A stretch of 8,496 bases of DNA from JANNHP01 sp031404455 (GCA_031404455.1 JANNHP010000041.1:1-8496), one strand, 5' to 3'. Counted from the first letter of the stretch, positions 1 to 8,195 are shown. Numbers and translations are program-made. The notes: generated by a model from the sequence alone, not told the origin.

Positions 1-1962
1 TGCGACCACGTGCCGCTGCGCACGTCGACGATGTACCCGCGCACGCAGCCCGGCGTCATCGCGCTCAGGACGATCTCGCCGGATGACCGCGCGCTCGCCG
101 GCACGATCTACCCCAATGCGACGTTCAACTCGACGACGGGATCCGTCACGGGCGCGGTCGACGTCGCCGCCCTTGCGAACGACCGGGCGGTGCACGTCGT
201 CGCCGTGTCGGTCGTCTCGGGCGAGCCCGAGGCGTCCACGCTCTCGCGACCGGACGGCACCTGGCGGATCGACGGACTGCCCGCGGGCACGTACCGGATC
301 GTCGCGGCGCCGTGCCTCCCGCTCGCGGGATCGATGAACAAGTTCTGGACGTCGGGGACCACGAACTTCCTCCCGTCGGTGCTCCGTCAGGGCGGGACGA
401 ATCCCGGCGCCGTCCAGCCGATCACCGTCGTCGCAGGGCAGATCGCGTCGTCGCCGCCGATGACCGTTGCCGACGAGCTGAGCCCCTTCGAGCCGAACAA
501 CTCATCCGCCCAGGCGACGCCGCTCGCGATCGGAGAGGCGGTCTCGGCGCGGTTCGAGTCGGGCTCCGACGAGGACTGGTACTCCTTCACCGGCCCGGCG
601 GGCGACAAGGTCAGCGTGAACGTGCTCTCGTGGGGACTCGGCGCCGACGCCGACCCGGCGCTCTCGATCGTCAACTCGGCGGGCACGAGCGTCCTGCTCC
701 AGGACGACGCGCGCCCGCCGCCGGTCTCGTTCAGCCAGATCGAGGGACAGGACCTCGACGTGAGGGTCGCGGGTTTCGCGCTGCCGCAGTCGGGCACGTT
801 CTTCCTGCGCCTCCGCGACCAGATTTCGGTCGCGAACCGCAACGCCTTCTACGTGCTGATGCTCACGCGGTCGTCCGACGCGCCGAGCACGATGCTCACC
901 TCCGTCACCGCCACGCCGCCGCGCGTCGACGCCGACGGAGCGTCGACGTCGCGGATCGTCGTGCGCCCGAGGAAGGAGACGGGCGACGACGTCGGCACGG
1001 GCGCGACGGTCTCGCTCTCCCACACGGGCCTCGGCGCTGCCGGGGCGGTGACCGACGCGAACGACGGGACGTATCTCGCCGACGTCACCGCGCCCGCGAC
1101 GCCGGGCGCCGACCGGTTCACGGTCACCGTGACCACCCCGGAGGGCACGGCCACGCTGCTCGACGCGGTGACGCTCGTCTACCTCGGCCCCGCAGACGCA
1201 GCGAGGACGACGTTCACAGTGACGCCGCGCCGCATCGACATCGCGCCCGCCGCCGCCGATCCGAACCTCATCCTGCAGGCCTCGGTCTCGCTCGTCCCGC
1301 GCGACGCGCAGGGCGAACCGCTCGGCAAGGGGCGGGCGGTCGTCCTCGGGATCATCGCGCCGACGGGGACGTCGCTCGTCGGCCCCGCGGACCTCGGCGA
1401 CGGCAGCTACGGCGACACCGTGCGCGCGGGGACCGAGCGTGGCGACGGGGTCGTGACGGCGTCGGTGGACGGCGCCTCGCTCGCGACGCAGGCGCGCATC
1501 GCCATCGGCTTTGGTCTCGCCGACGTGCTCGACGACGTCCTCGCGGACGTGCAGGGCTACCGCGCGACCGGTGGCCTCTCCGCGAGGTCGGCGAAGGCAT
1601 TCGCGAAGGCGCAGCGGATGGTCGAGGCGGCGATCGCGGAACTCGGGACCGGCGGCGCCGTCGCGGAACGCCGCGCGCTCGCGAGCGCCGAGAAGTTGCT
1701 CGAACGCGTCGCCTTCGGACGGAGGAAGGCAGGACTTCCGCTCGCGAACCCCGGCACCGAGCGCGACCTCGTCCGTGCGATCCGGGAGGCCGCCGTGCGC
1801 GCGATTGCGACGGCGGTTCCGCCTGCCGATCCCCGCGTGGAGAAGGCGCGGACGAAGGACGTCCCCGCGGGCGACGCCGCGTTCGCGGCGAGCGACGCCG
1901 CGAAGGCCGCGGCCGCGTGGCGCCGCGCGTACGAGCGAGTCCGTCCGCTCCAGCCCCGTTGA
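1..1962 (+). CDS. Secreted matrixin-like zinc metalloprotease, C-terminal part (5' truncated), with PPC and Ig-like modules
   Basis: The reading frame is open from base 1, so the N-terminus lies outside the window. The first codons read CDH, then VPLRTST, then MYP. This fits the end of the matrixin zinc motif HExxHxxGxxH: His at codon 3 would be the third zinc ligand and Met at codon 11, eight residues later, the Met-turn. A DD pair and the ending TIYP (to codon 38) match the last helix of that fold. Downstream modules, by codon: a carboxypeptidase-regulatory-like beta sandwich (about 48-104, ending DGLPAGTYRI), a PPC domain (about 160-290, with FEPNNS and DEDWYSF), an invasin-like Ig domain (about 300-396, with NDGTY), a second, weaker Ig-like domain (402-503), and an Ala/Arg-rich helical tail (503-653). 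The protein is probably exported and processed. The module assignments are by eye; the protease call rests on a short edge segment but fits it closely. Confidence 0.8.
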   Translation, partial: CDHVPLRTSTMYPRTQPGVIALRTISPDDRALAGTIYPNATFNSTTGSVTGAVDVAALANDRAVHVVAVSVVSGEPEASTLSRPDGTWRIDGLPAGTYRIVAAPCLPLAGSMNKFWTSGTTNFLPSVLRQGGTNPGAVQPITVVAGQIASSPPMTVADELSPFEPNNSSAQATPLAIGEAVSARFESGSDEDWYSFTGPAGDKVSVNVLSWGLGADADPALSIVNSAGTSVLLQDDARPPPVSFSQIEGQDLDVRVAGFALPQSGTFFLRLRDQISVANRNAFYVLMLTRSSDAPSTMLTSVTATPPRVDADGASTSRIVVRPRKETGDDVGTGATVSLSHTGLGAAGAVTDANDGTYLADVTAPATPGADRFTVTVTTPEGTATLLDAVTLVYLGPADAARTTFTVTPRRIDIAPAAADPNLILQASVSLVPRDAQGEPLGKGRAVVLGIIAPTGTSLVGPADLGDGSYGDTVRAGTERGDGVVTASVDGASLATQARIAIGFGLADVLDDVLADVQGYRATGGLSARSAKAFAKAQRMVEAAIAELGTGGAVAERRALASAEKLLERVAFGRRKAGLPLANPGTERDLVRAIREAAVRAIATAVPPADPRVEKARTKDVPAGDAAFAASDAAKAAAAWRRAYERVRPLQPR

Positions 1963-1986
1963 CTCGCGGTCCCGCCGCTGTAGCTT
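1959..1986 (+). promoter_or_regulatory. Putative sigma-70-type promoter for the M29-like lipoprotein gene
   Basis: TTGACT at 1959-1964 matches the -35 consensus at five of six positions. It is followed, after 16 bases, by TAGCTT at 1981-1986 as a weaker -10 element. The -35 box overlaps the stop codon of the metalloprotease gene (1960-1962). A start of transcription near 1993 would leave a leader of roughly 27 bases that contains the ribosome binding site of the next gene. This suggests separate transcription of that gene, though read-through is not excluded. Promoter calls by eye in GC-rich DNA are weak. Confidence 0.5.
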
Positions 1987-2009
1987 GGACCGCCTCGGGG
2001 TTCGCGATC

Positions 2010-2015
2010 GGAGGT
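2010..2015 (+). promoter_or_regulatory. Ribosome binding site GGAGGT
   Basis: GGAGGT lies four bases before the ATG at 2020. It is a strong Shine-Dalgarno match at slightly short spacing, and it fixes the start that gives an intact lipoprotein signal peptide. The next three genes on this strand and the activator gene on the other have no comparable site, so it stands out locally. Confidence 0.75.
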
Positions 2016-2019
2016 CACG

Positions 2020-3240
2020 ATGGGATCCTTCCGCCTCACGGCATGTCTCCTCGCCGCAGGGTGCGCCTCGCAGCCCGCGGCCGAATCGCGATCGGAGTCG
2101 CCGGAACGCAAGAGCGCGACGCCGGGCGCCGCCGACGTCGATTCGAACGAGTTCGCGCGCACGCTCGTCACTCGCTGCGCGCGCGTGCGCGAGGGCGACA
2201 TGGTGCTCGTCTCCGGCGCGCCGAAGGACGCGCGCTTCCTGGAGGACGTCGCGACCGAGGTCCGCCGCGTCGGCGCGCATCCCTTGATCTGGCTCGATTC
2301 CGACCGTTTGCGGCGCCGCTCCCTCGTGGAGGTCCCCGACGAGTTCGACGACCAGGTCCCCGCGTGGAAGCTCCGCCTCGCGCAGACGGCCGCCGTCGAG
2401 ATCGCGATCGACGGCTCCGACGACGAATCGCTCCTCGCCGACGTCGCACCGCGCCGCCTCGCCGCGGTCGAGCGCGCGGCGCTGCCCGTCACGCGCGAGC
2501 TGATGGAGCGGGGCGTGCGGCAGGTCTACCTCGGCAACGATCTCAGGCCGACCGCCGACCGCGCGCGCCGCTACGGCACGACCGAGGCGGCGCTCGGACG
2601 CGCGTATCGCGCGGCCCTCGACGTCGACTACCAAGCGCTCGAATCGACGGGGCGCCGCATCGCCGGCGCGATCGATTCGGCGGATCACCTGCGTCTCACG
2701 TCCGCGAACGGCACGGACTTGCGATTCTCCGTGAAAGGCCGCCGCGCCTACGTGAGCGACGGGGTCGTCTCCGCGGAGGACGTCGATCGAGGCGGGGCGG
2801 CGCTCCAGACGTGGCTCCCAGCGGGCGAGGCGTTCGTCTCGGCGGTGCCGGGCACGGCGGAGGGCAGGATCGTCGTCGACCAGGACACGTGGGACGGCGC
2901 GGAGTACCGGCGTCTCGTGCTGAAGTTCGCGAAGGGCCGCCTCGTCTCGATGTCGGCCGAGTCGGGCGGCGAACGTCTCGCCGCGGCCTACGCGGCGGGA
3001 GGTCCGGGCAAGGACGCGTTCGGCGGGATCGATATCGGCTTCAACCCGGCGCTCGTGGCGCCCGAGGGCAGTTCGATGAGGTCGTACGCCGTGTCCGGGA
3101 ACGTGACCGTCGCCTTCGGCGCGAGCACCTGGCTCGGCGGCGACGTGGTGTGCGACTTCGGCTTCACCGCCTCGCTCGCCGGCGCCACGATCACTGCCGA
3201 CGACCGCGAGGTCGTGAAGGACGGCAGGCTCGCGCGGTAG
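2020..3240 (+). CDS. Lipoprotein of the M29 aminopeptidase (AmpS/AmpT) family, probably metal-site-degenerate
   Basis: The 406-residue product begins with a short lipoprotein signal peptide: Arg5, a hydrophobic stretch, and lipobox LAAGC with Cys15. It should be lipid-anchored outside the cytoplasm, which is odd because classical M29 enzymes are cytosolic. Family features: VREGDMVLVSG (56-66), AHPLIWL (86-92), the strand LRLTSANGTDLRFSVKGR (224-241), LPAGE (266-270), IGFNP (339-343), VTVAFG (362-367) and LGGD (372-375). M29 peptidases bind two metal ions through two Glu, two His and one Asp. Here Glu270 matches the first ligand, but the second Glu aligns with Gly336 and the His of the 'VHIALG' strand with Thr363. 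The later 'HWD' is absent, and no His occurs after residue 223. I infer an M29 fold that has lost canonical catalysis, perhaps a binding protein. Product family is fairly sure; loss of activity is inference. Confidence 0.75.
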   Translation: MGSFRLTACLLAAGCASQPAAESRSESPERKSATPGAADVDSNEFARTLVTRCARVREGDMVLVSGAPKDARFLEDVATEVRRVGAHPLIWLDSDRLRRRSLVEVPDEFDDQVPAWKLRLAQTAAVEIAIDGSDDESLLADVAPRRLAAVERAALPVTRELMERGVRQVYLGNDLRPTADRARRYGTTEAALGRAYRAALDVDYQALESTGRRIAGAIDSADHLRLTSANGTDLRFSVKGRRAYVSDGVVSAEDVDRGGAALQTWLPAGEAFVSAVPGTAEGRIVVDQDTWDGAEYRRLVLKFAKGRLVSMSAESGGERLAAAYAAGGPGKDAFGGIDIGFNPALVAPEGSSMRSYAVSGNVTVAFGASTWLGGDVVCDFGFTASLAGATITADDREVVKDGRLAR

Positions 3241-3278
3241 GCAGGGAAAGCGGAAGCGACTCCGTTCCATACGTCGAT

Positions 3279-4343
3279 GTGAGAACTCGCCCCGCCCTCG
3301 TCGCCGTGTTCGGATTCGTGTGCGTCGTGATCGTCACGGCGGCGCCCGATCCGTCGGCGCTCGCCGCGAAGCTGGCCGATCCGTCGGCCCGGCGTCGCGA
3401 CGAGGCGGCGCGGGAACTGCTCGAGATCGGACCGTCGGCGGCGCCGGCGCTGGAAGGCGCCGCGTCGTCGTCCGATCCCGAGGTGCGCACACGGGCCCGC
3501 GCGCTCCTCGCGCTCCTCAGGGACGGCGCGAAGTCGGAGATCCGCCTTCGTCAGGCCGAGTCGTGCGTCCGCGACGCTCTGCGCGCCGAGGATGGCCTCG
3601 ATCCAGGCTCCGACCACGACGCGCGGATCGCGGCGCTCCTGCCGGAGTCGTCGCGCTCGCTCGCCGACGCGGCGCGCCGCATGGCGAACCGCGGGTTCGT
3701 CCCGCGCCCGCTCGCCTCTGCGCTCGCGCGCCACGCCACGTCCGAGTCGCTCCTGGCGCTCGCCGAGTTCGTGCGCGACGAGCGCGTGTTCCCGTCGGGT
3801 GGACTCGCCGCCGCGCGGGAGATCGACCGCGCGTTCGCCGCTACCCCCGAGCGCGCCGATGGCGTCCGTGACGACGCGAGGGAAGCGCTCGCTGCGCTCG
3901 ATCTCGCGACCCGCTCCGACCACGCGCCGACGCGTCGCATGGCCGTCGCGCTCTACGGCGCTCTGGTCAACGCGTCGCACGACGAGCGTCTCGTCGAGCT
4001 GGCCGGCGACACCGACGCCGGCGTCCGCGCCGAGACCGCGCGCGTGATGGGGCTCTACGCTCCCGCCCGATTCGCGCGAGCGCTCCGCGGACTCACCTGC
4101 GACACCGCCGCCCACGTGCGCGAAGCCGCGTTCTCAGCGCTGCTCCGCGTCCCCGGCGTGCCGCACCCCGAGCCCGCCGTCTCCGCCGCGGACGACGCGT
4201 CGCCCGCGGTCCGCGCAGCGGCCGCGCGCCTCCTCGGCCGCGACGCCACGCCCGACTCGCTGCCGGTCCTCGAGACGCTGGCGACCGATCCGTCGGTTCG
4301 CGTCCGCGCCGCCGCCCGCCGCTCGCTCGCCGCGCTGCGGTAG
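3279..4343 (+). CDS. Exported HEAT-repeat protein
   Basis: The 354-residue product begins at GTG 3279, which is the start giving a clean export signal: RTR, then hydrophobic residues 6-21, and a likely cleavage after TAA near residue 22. HEAT/PBS-lyase-type helical repeats follow. One pair covers about 25-82 (DPEVRTRARALLALL at 66-80). A C-terminal set covers about 208-354, with the recurring pattern D-x-x-x-x-VR-x-x-A-x-x-x-(L/M) at 244, 275, 306 and 337. Residues about 83-207 are helical but less regular. HEAT repeats form curved solenoids that bind proteins, and secreted or periplasmic versions are common in planctomycete genomes. No enzyme domain is visible. No Shine-Dalgarno site precedes the GTG. 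The gene starts 38 bases after the M29-like gene and may be co-transcribed with it. The partner is unknown. Confidence 0.8.
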   Translation: MRTRPALVAVFGFVCVVIVTAAPDPSALAAKLADPSARRRDEAARELLEIGPSAAPALEGAASSSDPEVRTRARALLALLRDGAKSEIRLRQAESCVRDALRAEDGLDPGSDHDARIAALLPESSRSLADAARRMANRGFVPRPLASALARHATSESLLALAEFVRDERVFPSGGLAAAREIDRAFAATPERADGVRDDAREALAALDLATRSDHAPTRRMAVALYGALVNASHDERLVELAGDTDAGVRAETARVMGLYAPARFARALRGLTCDTAAHVREAAFSALLRVPGVPHPEPAVSAADDASPAVRAAAARLLGRDATPDSLPVLETLATDPSVRVRAAARRSLAALR

Positions 4344-4397
4344 CTCGGCGCCAGTTGACTTCCTCCCGCGAGTCCGGTCCCGCCGAGTGCGTTCGCG

Positions 4398-4403
4398 TAG
4401 CAT
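4398..4403 (+). promoter_or_regulatory. Possible -10 element for a leaderless transcript
   Basis: TAGCAT ends eight bases before the GTG at 4412, and no Shine-Dalgarno site lies between them. A transcript starting at the usual distance from this box would begin at or within a few bases of the start codon, so it would be leaderless. The same GTAGC core is seen in the proposed -10 at 1980-1984. No good -35 sits 16-18 bases upstream; a TTGACT at 4355-4360 is too far away (37 bases). Confidence 0.35.
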
Positions 4404-4411
4404 CGCGCCCG

Positions 4412-4963
4412 GTGAGCGCCCACGACGTCCCTCCCGTCACGCCGAACGAGCCGCCGCCGCTGCCGACTGCGTCGTCGAACCCGCTCGGCATCGCCGGGTT
4501 CGTCGTCTCGCTCGCGGGTCTCTTGCTGACGTGCGGAGTGCTCTGTCCCGTCGGGTGCGTGCTCAGCCTCTTCGGGCTGCGGAGGCAACCGCGCGACTTC
4601 GCGATCGCGGGCGTCGCGATCGGCGCGGTCGGGACGCTGCTCGCCGTCGTCGCGGCGATCTTCGTGGTGAAGGCGCTGGATCTCCGCGAACGCGGCGGCG
4701 GCGACGGATCGTTCGAGTTCGAGGGGCCTCGCGTCAGCACCGAACTCACCCTTTCGATGGCCGAGGAGCTGATCGATCTCGAGAACGAGGAGAAGGGCCG
4801 ACTGCCGGCGGACGAGGACGGCACCGCGCTCCTCGAGTCGATGACCGACGGCTGGGGGCGGGCTCTGCGCTACGAGCGCGGCGGGGACGTCGGCTACACG
4901 ATCCGGAGCGCGGGGCCGGACGGCGCCTTCGGCACCGGCGACGACGTCACCGCGACGCGCTGA
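4412..4963 (+). CDS. DUF4190-like two-helix membrane protein with a GspG-like C-terminal domain
   Basis: From GTG 4412 the product is 183 residues. A Pro-rich cytosolic leader (about 1-24) precedes two transmembrane helices at about 26-54 and 63-88, joined by LRRQPRD. This fits the DUF4190 layout (N-P-L-G-I-A, then a short basic loop, then A-I-A-G). The segment after the helices starts with a helix (STELTLSMAEELIDLENEEKG). It ends in a motif close to the C-terminus of type II secretion major pseudopilin GspG: TDGWGRALRY (145-154), SAGPDG (166-171) and GTGDD (174-178). In GspG this region binds calcium and packs the fibre. No prepilin peptidase site is seen, so it is not itself a pilin. A TTG at 4355 in the same frame is an alternative start, but it adds 19 residues of no family character. 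The role is unknown. Confidence 0.7.
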   Translation: MSAHDVPPVTPNEPPPLPTASSNPLGIAGFVVSLAGLLLTCGVLCPVGCVLSLFGLRRQPRDFAIAGVAIGAVGTLLAVVAAIFVVKALDLRERGGGDGSFEFEGPRVSTELTLSMAEELIDLENEEKGRLPADEDGTALLESMTDGWGRALRYERGGDVGYTIRSAGPDGAFGTGDDVTATR

Positions 4964-4984
4964 GTCCGGGCAGGTCGTCGTTCG

Positions 4985-6144
4985 TCACTGCACGCCCACC
5001 AGCTTCACCCTCGCCTCGACTTCCTTCCCTTCCCGGAGGAAGTTCACGCTCACCTCCTGCCCGATCTCTCGGCTGTCGAGGATACGGAAGAGGTCGGCGC
5101 GGCTCTCGACCGCCTGTCCGTCGATCGCGACGATCGCGTCGCCGAGCGAGCGGAGCCGTCCGTCGGGCAGGAACTCGCTCGGCTTCATCCCCGCGCGCGC
5201 TGCGGCGCTCGACGCGGCAAAGCTGCAGAAGATCACGCCGCGCCTGCCCTTCCCGTCGACGACGCCGTCGAGGATCTCCGAGATGCCGAGGCCGGCGCGC
5301 TCGAAGTGTCCGGTCCGGATGATCGACGGGACGATGCGGTTGATCGTGTCCACGGGGATCGCGAACCCCACTCCCGCGGACCCGCCGGATGGGCTCGCGA
5401 TCTGCGTGTTCATGCCGATGACGCGGCCCGCGCTGTCGAGAAGGGGACCGCCCGAGTTGCCGGGGTTGATCGCGGCGTCGGTCTGGATCACTCCCTGGAT
5501 CGGCGTCCGCGCGAGCGACATGATCTCGCGGCCGAGCCCGCCGATCACGCCGGTCGTGAGCGTCTGCTCGAGTCCGAAAGGGTTGCCGATCGCGAACACC
5601 TTCTGGCCCACGAGCAGGGTCTTCGACGAACCGATGGGGAGAGCCGGGAGCGACTTTCCCTTCGGGTCGATCTTCAGGACCGCGAGATCGTGCACCGGGT
5701 CGGTGCCGACGCGCGTCGCGTCGAACACCGACTGGTCGGCGAACGTCACCGTGAAGGCGTCGCCCTTCTCGACCACGTGGAAGTTCGTGACGACGTAGCC
5801 CTGCGCGTCCCAGACGAATCCCGACCCGGTGCCCGCCGAGATCTCCGACTGGTTCGAACCCCAGAAGTCGCGGCGATACTGCACGTTCGTCACCTGCACG
5901 ACGGCGGGCGAGGCGGCGCGGAAGAGGTCGATGGTGGCCTTCTCGTCGGCCGCGAGATCGCCGCGCGCGGTCACGGGACGCGACTCCGCGTTCTTGTCGT
6001 TGACGGGCTTCGGAGTGCTCTCGTAGAGCTTCCACGCGAGCACGACGACGAGGCCCGTCAGCGCGAGCGGGAGCAGCCAGGCGATCTGCGGACCGCCGCC
6101 GCCGCGCGGCGAGCGCGAGAACGGCGGGGAGGACTCGTCGTCGG

Positions 6145-6148
<4 letters not shown>
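4985..6148 (-). CDS. htrA: Membrane-anchored HtrA/Deg-family serine protease, one PDZ domain
   Basis: The 387-residue product has a cytosolic N-terminus with basic residues, one transmembrane helix (about 22-39) and a linker to about 67. A trypsin-like protease domain follows, then one PDZ domain (about 285-385). The catalytic triad is His124 (TNFHVV), Asp154 (HDLAVL) and Ser232 (GNSGGP), with the conserved stretches GQKVFAIGNPFGLEQTLTTG (181-200) and IQTDAAINPG (221-230). HtrA proteases degrade or refold damaged envelope proteins and assemble as trimers; the single anchor places this one on the outer face of the inner membrane. The protease domain recalls single-PDZ chloroplast Deg1, including GQKVFAIGNPFGL and the GRL-x-LGDAI loop in the PDZ domain. 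The ATG overlaps the activator's stop codon as ATGA, so translation is probably coupled. The frame stays open upstream, but this start has a ribosome binding site. The catalytic call is secure. Confidence 0.95.
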
Positions 6149-7269
<1,121 letters not shown>

Positions 7270-7279
7270 GGCGCCGACC

Positions 7280-7285
7280 GTTCTA
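7280..7285 (-). promoter_or_regulatory. Possible -10 element for the activator-htrA unit
   Basis: On the - strand TAGAAC, preceded by GG, ends ten bases before the TTG start at 7269. No Shine-Dalgarno sequence is present, so any transcript from this box would have a leader of only a few bases. I see no clear -35 partner, and no sigma-54 type -24/-12 pair (GG and GC elements) in the 99-base gap 7270-7368. That gap holds nothing else I recognise. Confidence 0.3.
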
Positions 7286-7368
7286 CCGTCCCGGCCGAAT
7301 CGCCGTGGAGGTTTGGCGACGTCCGCTGCCCGGCACCGGCCGAACCGCTCCCAGGTTCGACGACTTCG

Positions 7369-7794
7369 TCAGCGAAGCTGCTGCGCCGCGGCATCCCCGA
7401 CGCGGCCGTCCGTCACGACGACCTCGGCCGGCTCGCGGCCGTAGCAGTCGTCGTCGTCGCGCCAGAGGATGCGGCGCGCGATCCAGCGCCCCCGCGGATC
7501 GGAGTACTCGAGGGAGAAGCGTCCGGTGCCGGCGCCCTCCGCCAGCACGGCCCCGCGTGCGGCGATTCGCGAGAACGCCGCGACTTCGCGCGCGCCAGGT
7601 CCGTCGTCGCCCACGACGAGGCGGACGTCGGTGATCTCCGAATCGGTGTCGTTGCGGAGGAGGAGGTCGTAGTTCGTCGGCAGCAAGGTGTGGAGCAGGA
7701 ACATGCCGCCGAGGGCGGCGAGGATCCCGAGGCCGAGCACGACGGCGGCGGCGACGAGGAGGACGCGCGCCGGCGAGCGGCGGGTCTCGCTCAC
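7369..7794 (-). CDS. Unrecognised membrane-anchored protein, 141 residues
   Basis: I do not recognise a family. The product has a short basic N-terminus (RRSPAR), one strong transmembrane helix at about 11-37, and a domain of about 100 residues that should lie outside the membrane. That domain has alternating hydrophobic residues typical of beta strands: YDLLLRNDTDSEITDVRLVV (42-61), RFSLEYSD (92-99) and AEVVVTDGRV (123-132). An acidic stretch DDDD with a lone Cys lies at 113-117. The first strands recall small beta-sandwich domains that follow a lipoprotein or helix anchor, but no motif settles it. The start is GTG 7794, overlapping the previous gene's stop as GTGA, so the two are probably translated together. 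The only other upstream cue is a weak GGGG run. Confidence 0.65.
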   Translation of the reverse strand: MSETRRSPARVLLVAAAVVLGLGILAALGGMFLLHTLLPTNYDLLLRNDTDSEITDVRLVVGDDGPGAREVAAFSRIAARGAVLAEGAGTGRFSLEYSDPRGRWIARRILWRDDDDCYGREPAEVVVTDGRVGDAAAQQLR

Positions 7795-8177
7795 TCGCGC
7801 AGCCCCAAGAGCGCCCCGAGCGCCGCGAGCTCCTTCGCGATCGCGTCGGAGATCGACGCGCAGATCGTCGCCACGTCCTTCGCGGGGATCTTCTCCTGGA
7901 AGAGGAGCGACGCCGCGTCGACGCCCTTCTTCTCCGCGGCTTTCAGGTGCTTCAGCGCCTCAGCCTGCGCGGCCTTCTTCTTCTTGCCCTTCACGACGAG
8001 CGCCTCGACGCCCGCGTGCGCCATCTGCACGAAGTCGCCTGCCTCTCTCAGCACGGTGCGGCCCTGCGGGACGAGTCCGCCGCCGACGAGGAGGAGTGCC
8101 GAGACCTCCTTCGTGATCGCGCGATCCAGGTGATACGCGACGTCCTGGACCGGTCCCCACTCCGTCGATGCCGTCAT
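7791..8177 (-). CDS. Unrecognised soluble protein, 128 residues
   Basis: I do not recognise this protein. It starts at ATG 8177 behind a strong ribosome binding site. No signal peptide or convincing transmembrane helix is seen; the most hydrophobic stretch (ALLLVGGGLV, 27-36) is short and followed by polar residues. Most of it looks alpha-helical, with a lysine cluster KGKKKK (63-68), then AEALKHLKAAEKKG (72-85), and a final helix rich in Ala and Leu. It is probably a cytosolic, small helical protein. It lies 18 bases after a YdeI-family gene and overlaps the following membrane-protein gene by 4 bases, so the three likely form one transcript. The lysine cluster could contact nucleic acid or an acidic partner, but that is only a guess. 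Confidence 0.75.
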   Translation of the reverse strand: MTASTEWGPVQDVAYHLDRAITKEVSALLLVGGGLVPQGRTVLREAGDFVQMAHAGVEALVVKGKKKKAAQAEALKHLKAAEKKGVDAASLLFQEKIPAKDVATICASISDAIAKELAALGALLGLRE

Positions 8178-8183
8178 CGCGTG

Positions 8184-8190
8184 ACCTCCC
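8184..8190 (-). promoter_or_regulatory. Ribosome binding site GGGAGGT
   Basis: On the - strand GGGAGGT lies six bases before the ATG at 8177, in the 18-base gap after the YdeI-family gene. It is one of the two strongest Shine-Dalgarno sites in the window and supports this start for the 128-residue protein. Confidence 0.8.
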
Positions 8191-8195
8191 TCGCG

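Noticed and set aside
502..3270. Very long open frame on the - strand opposite the metalloprotease and M29-like genes
   Set aside because: Its translation is Arg/Ala/Glu-rich without any domain or signal. It is the usual antisense shadow of GC-rich coding DNA, and it covers two genes with clear family features.
312..3278. Upstream extension of the HEAT-repeat frame across the two preceding genes
   Set aside because: The frame stays open by base composition only. The extension is Arg/Gly-rich, whereas from GTG 3279 a clean signal peptide and repeats begin.
4355..4411. TTG start for the DUF4190-GspG gene and the TTGACT there as its -35 box
   Set aside because: The added 19 residues have no family character and no ribosome binding site. 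The TTGACT is 37 bases from the proposed -10, too far for a normal promoter.
7362..7378. Short inverted repeat CTTCG-TCAG-CGAAG at the end of the 141-residue protein gene as a terminator
   Set aside because: The stem is only five base pairs, includes the stop codon and has no T-run on either strand.
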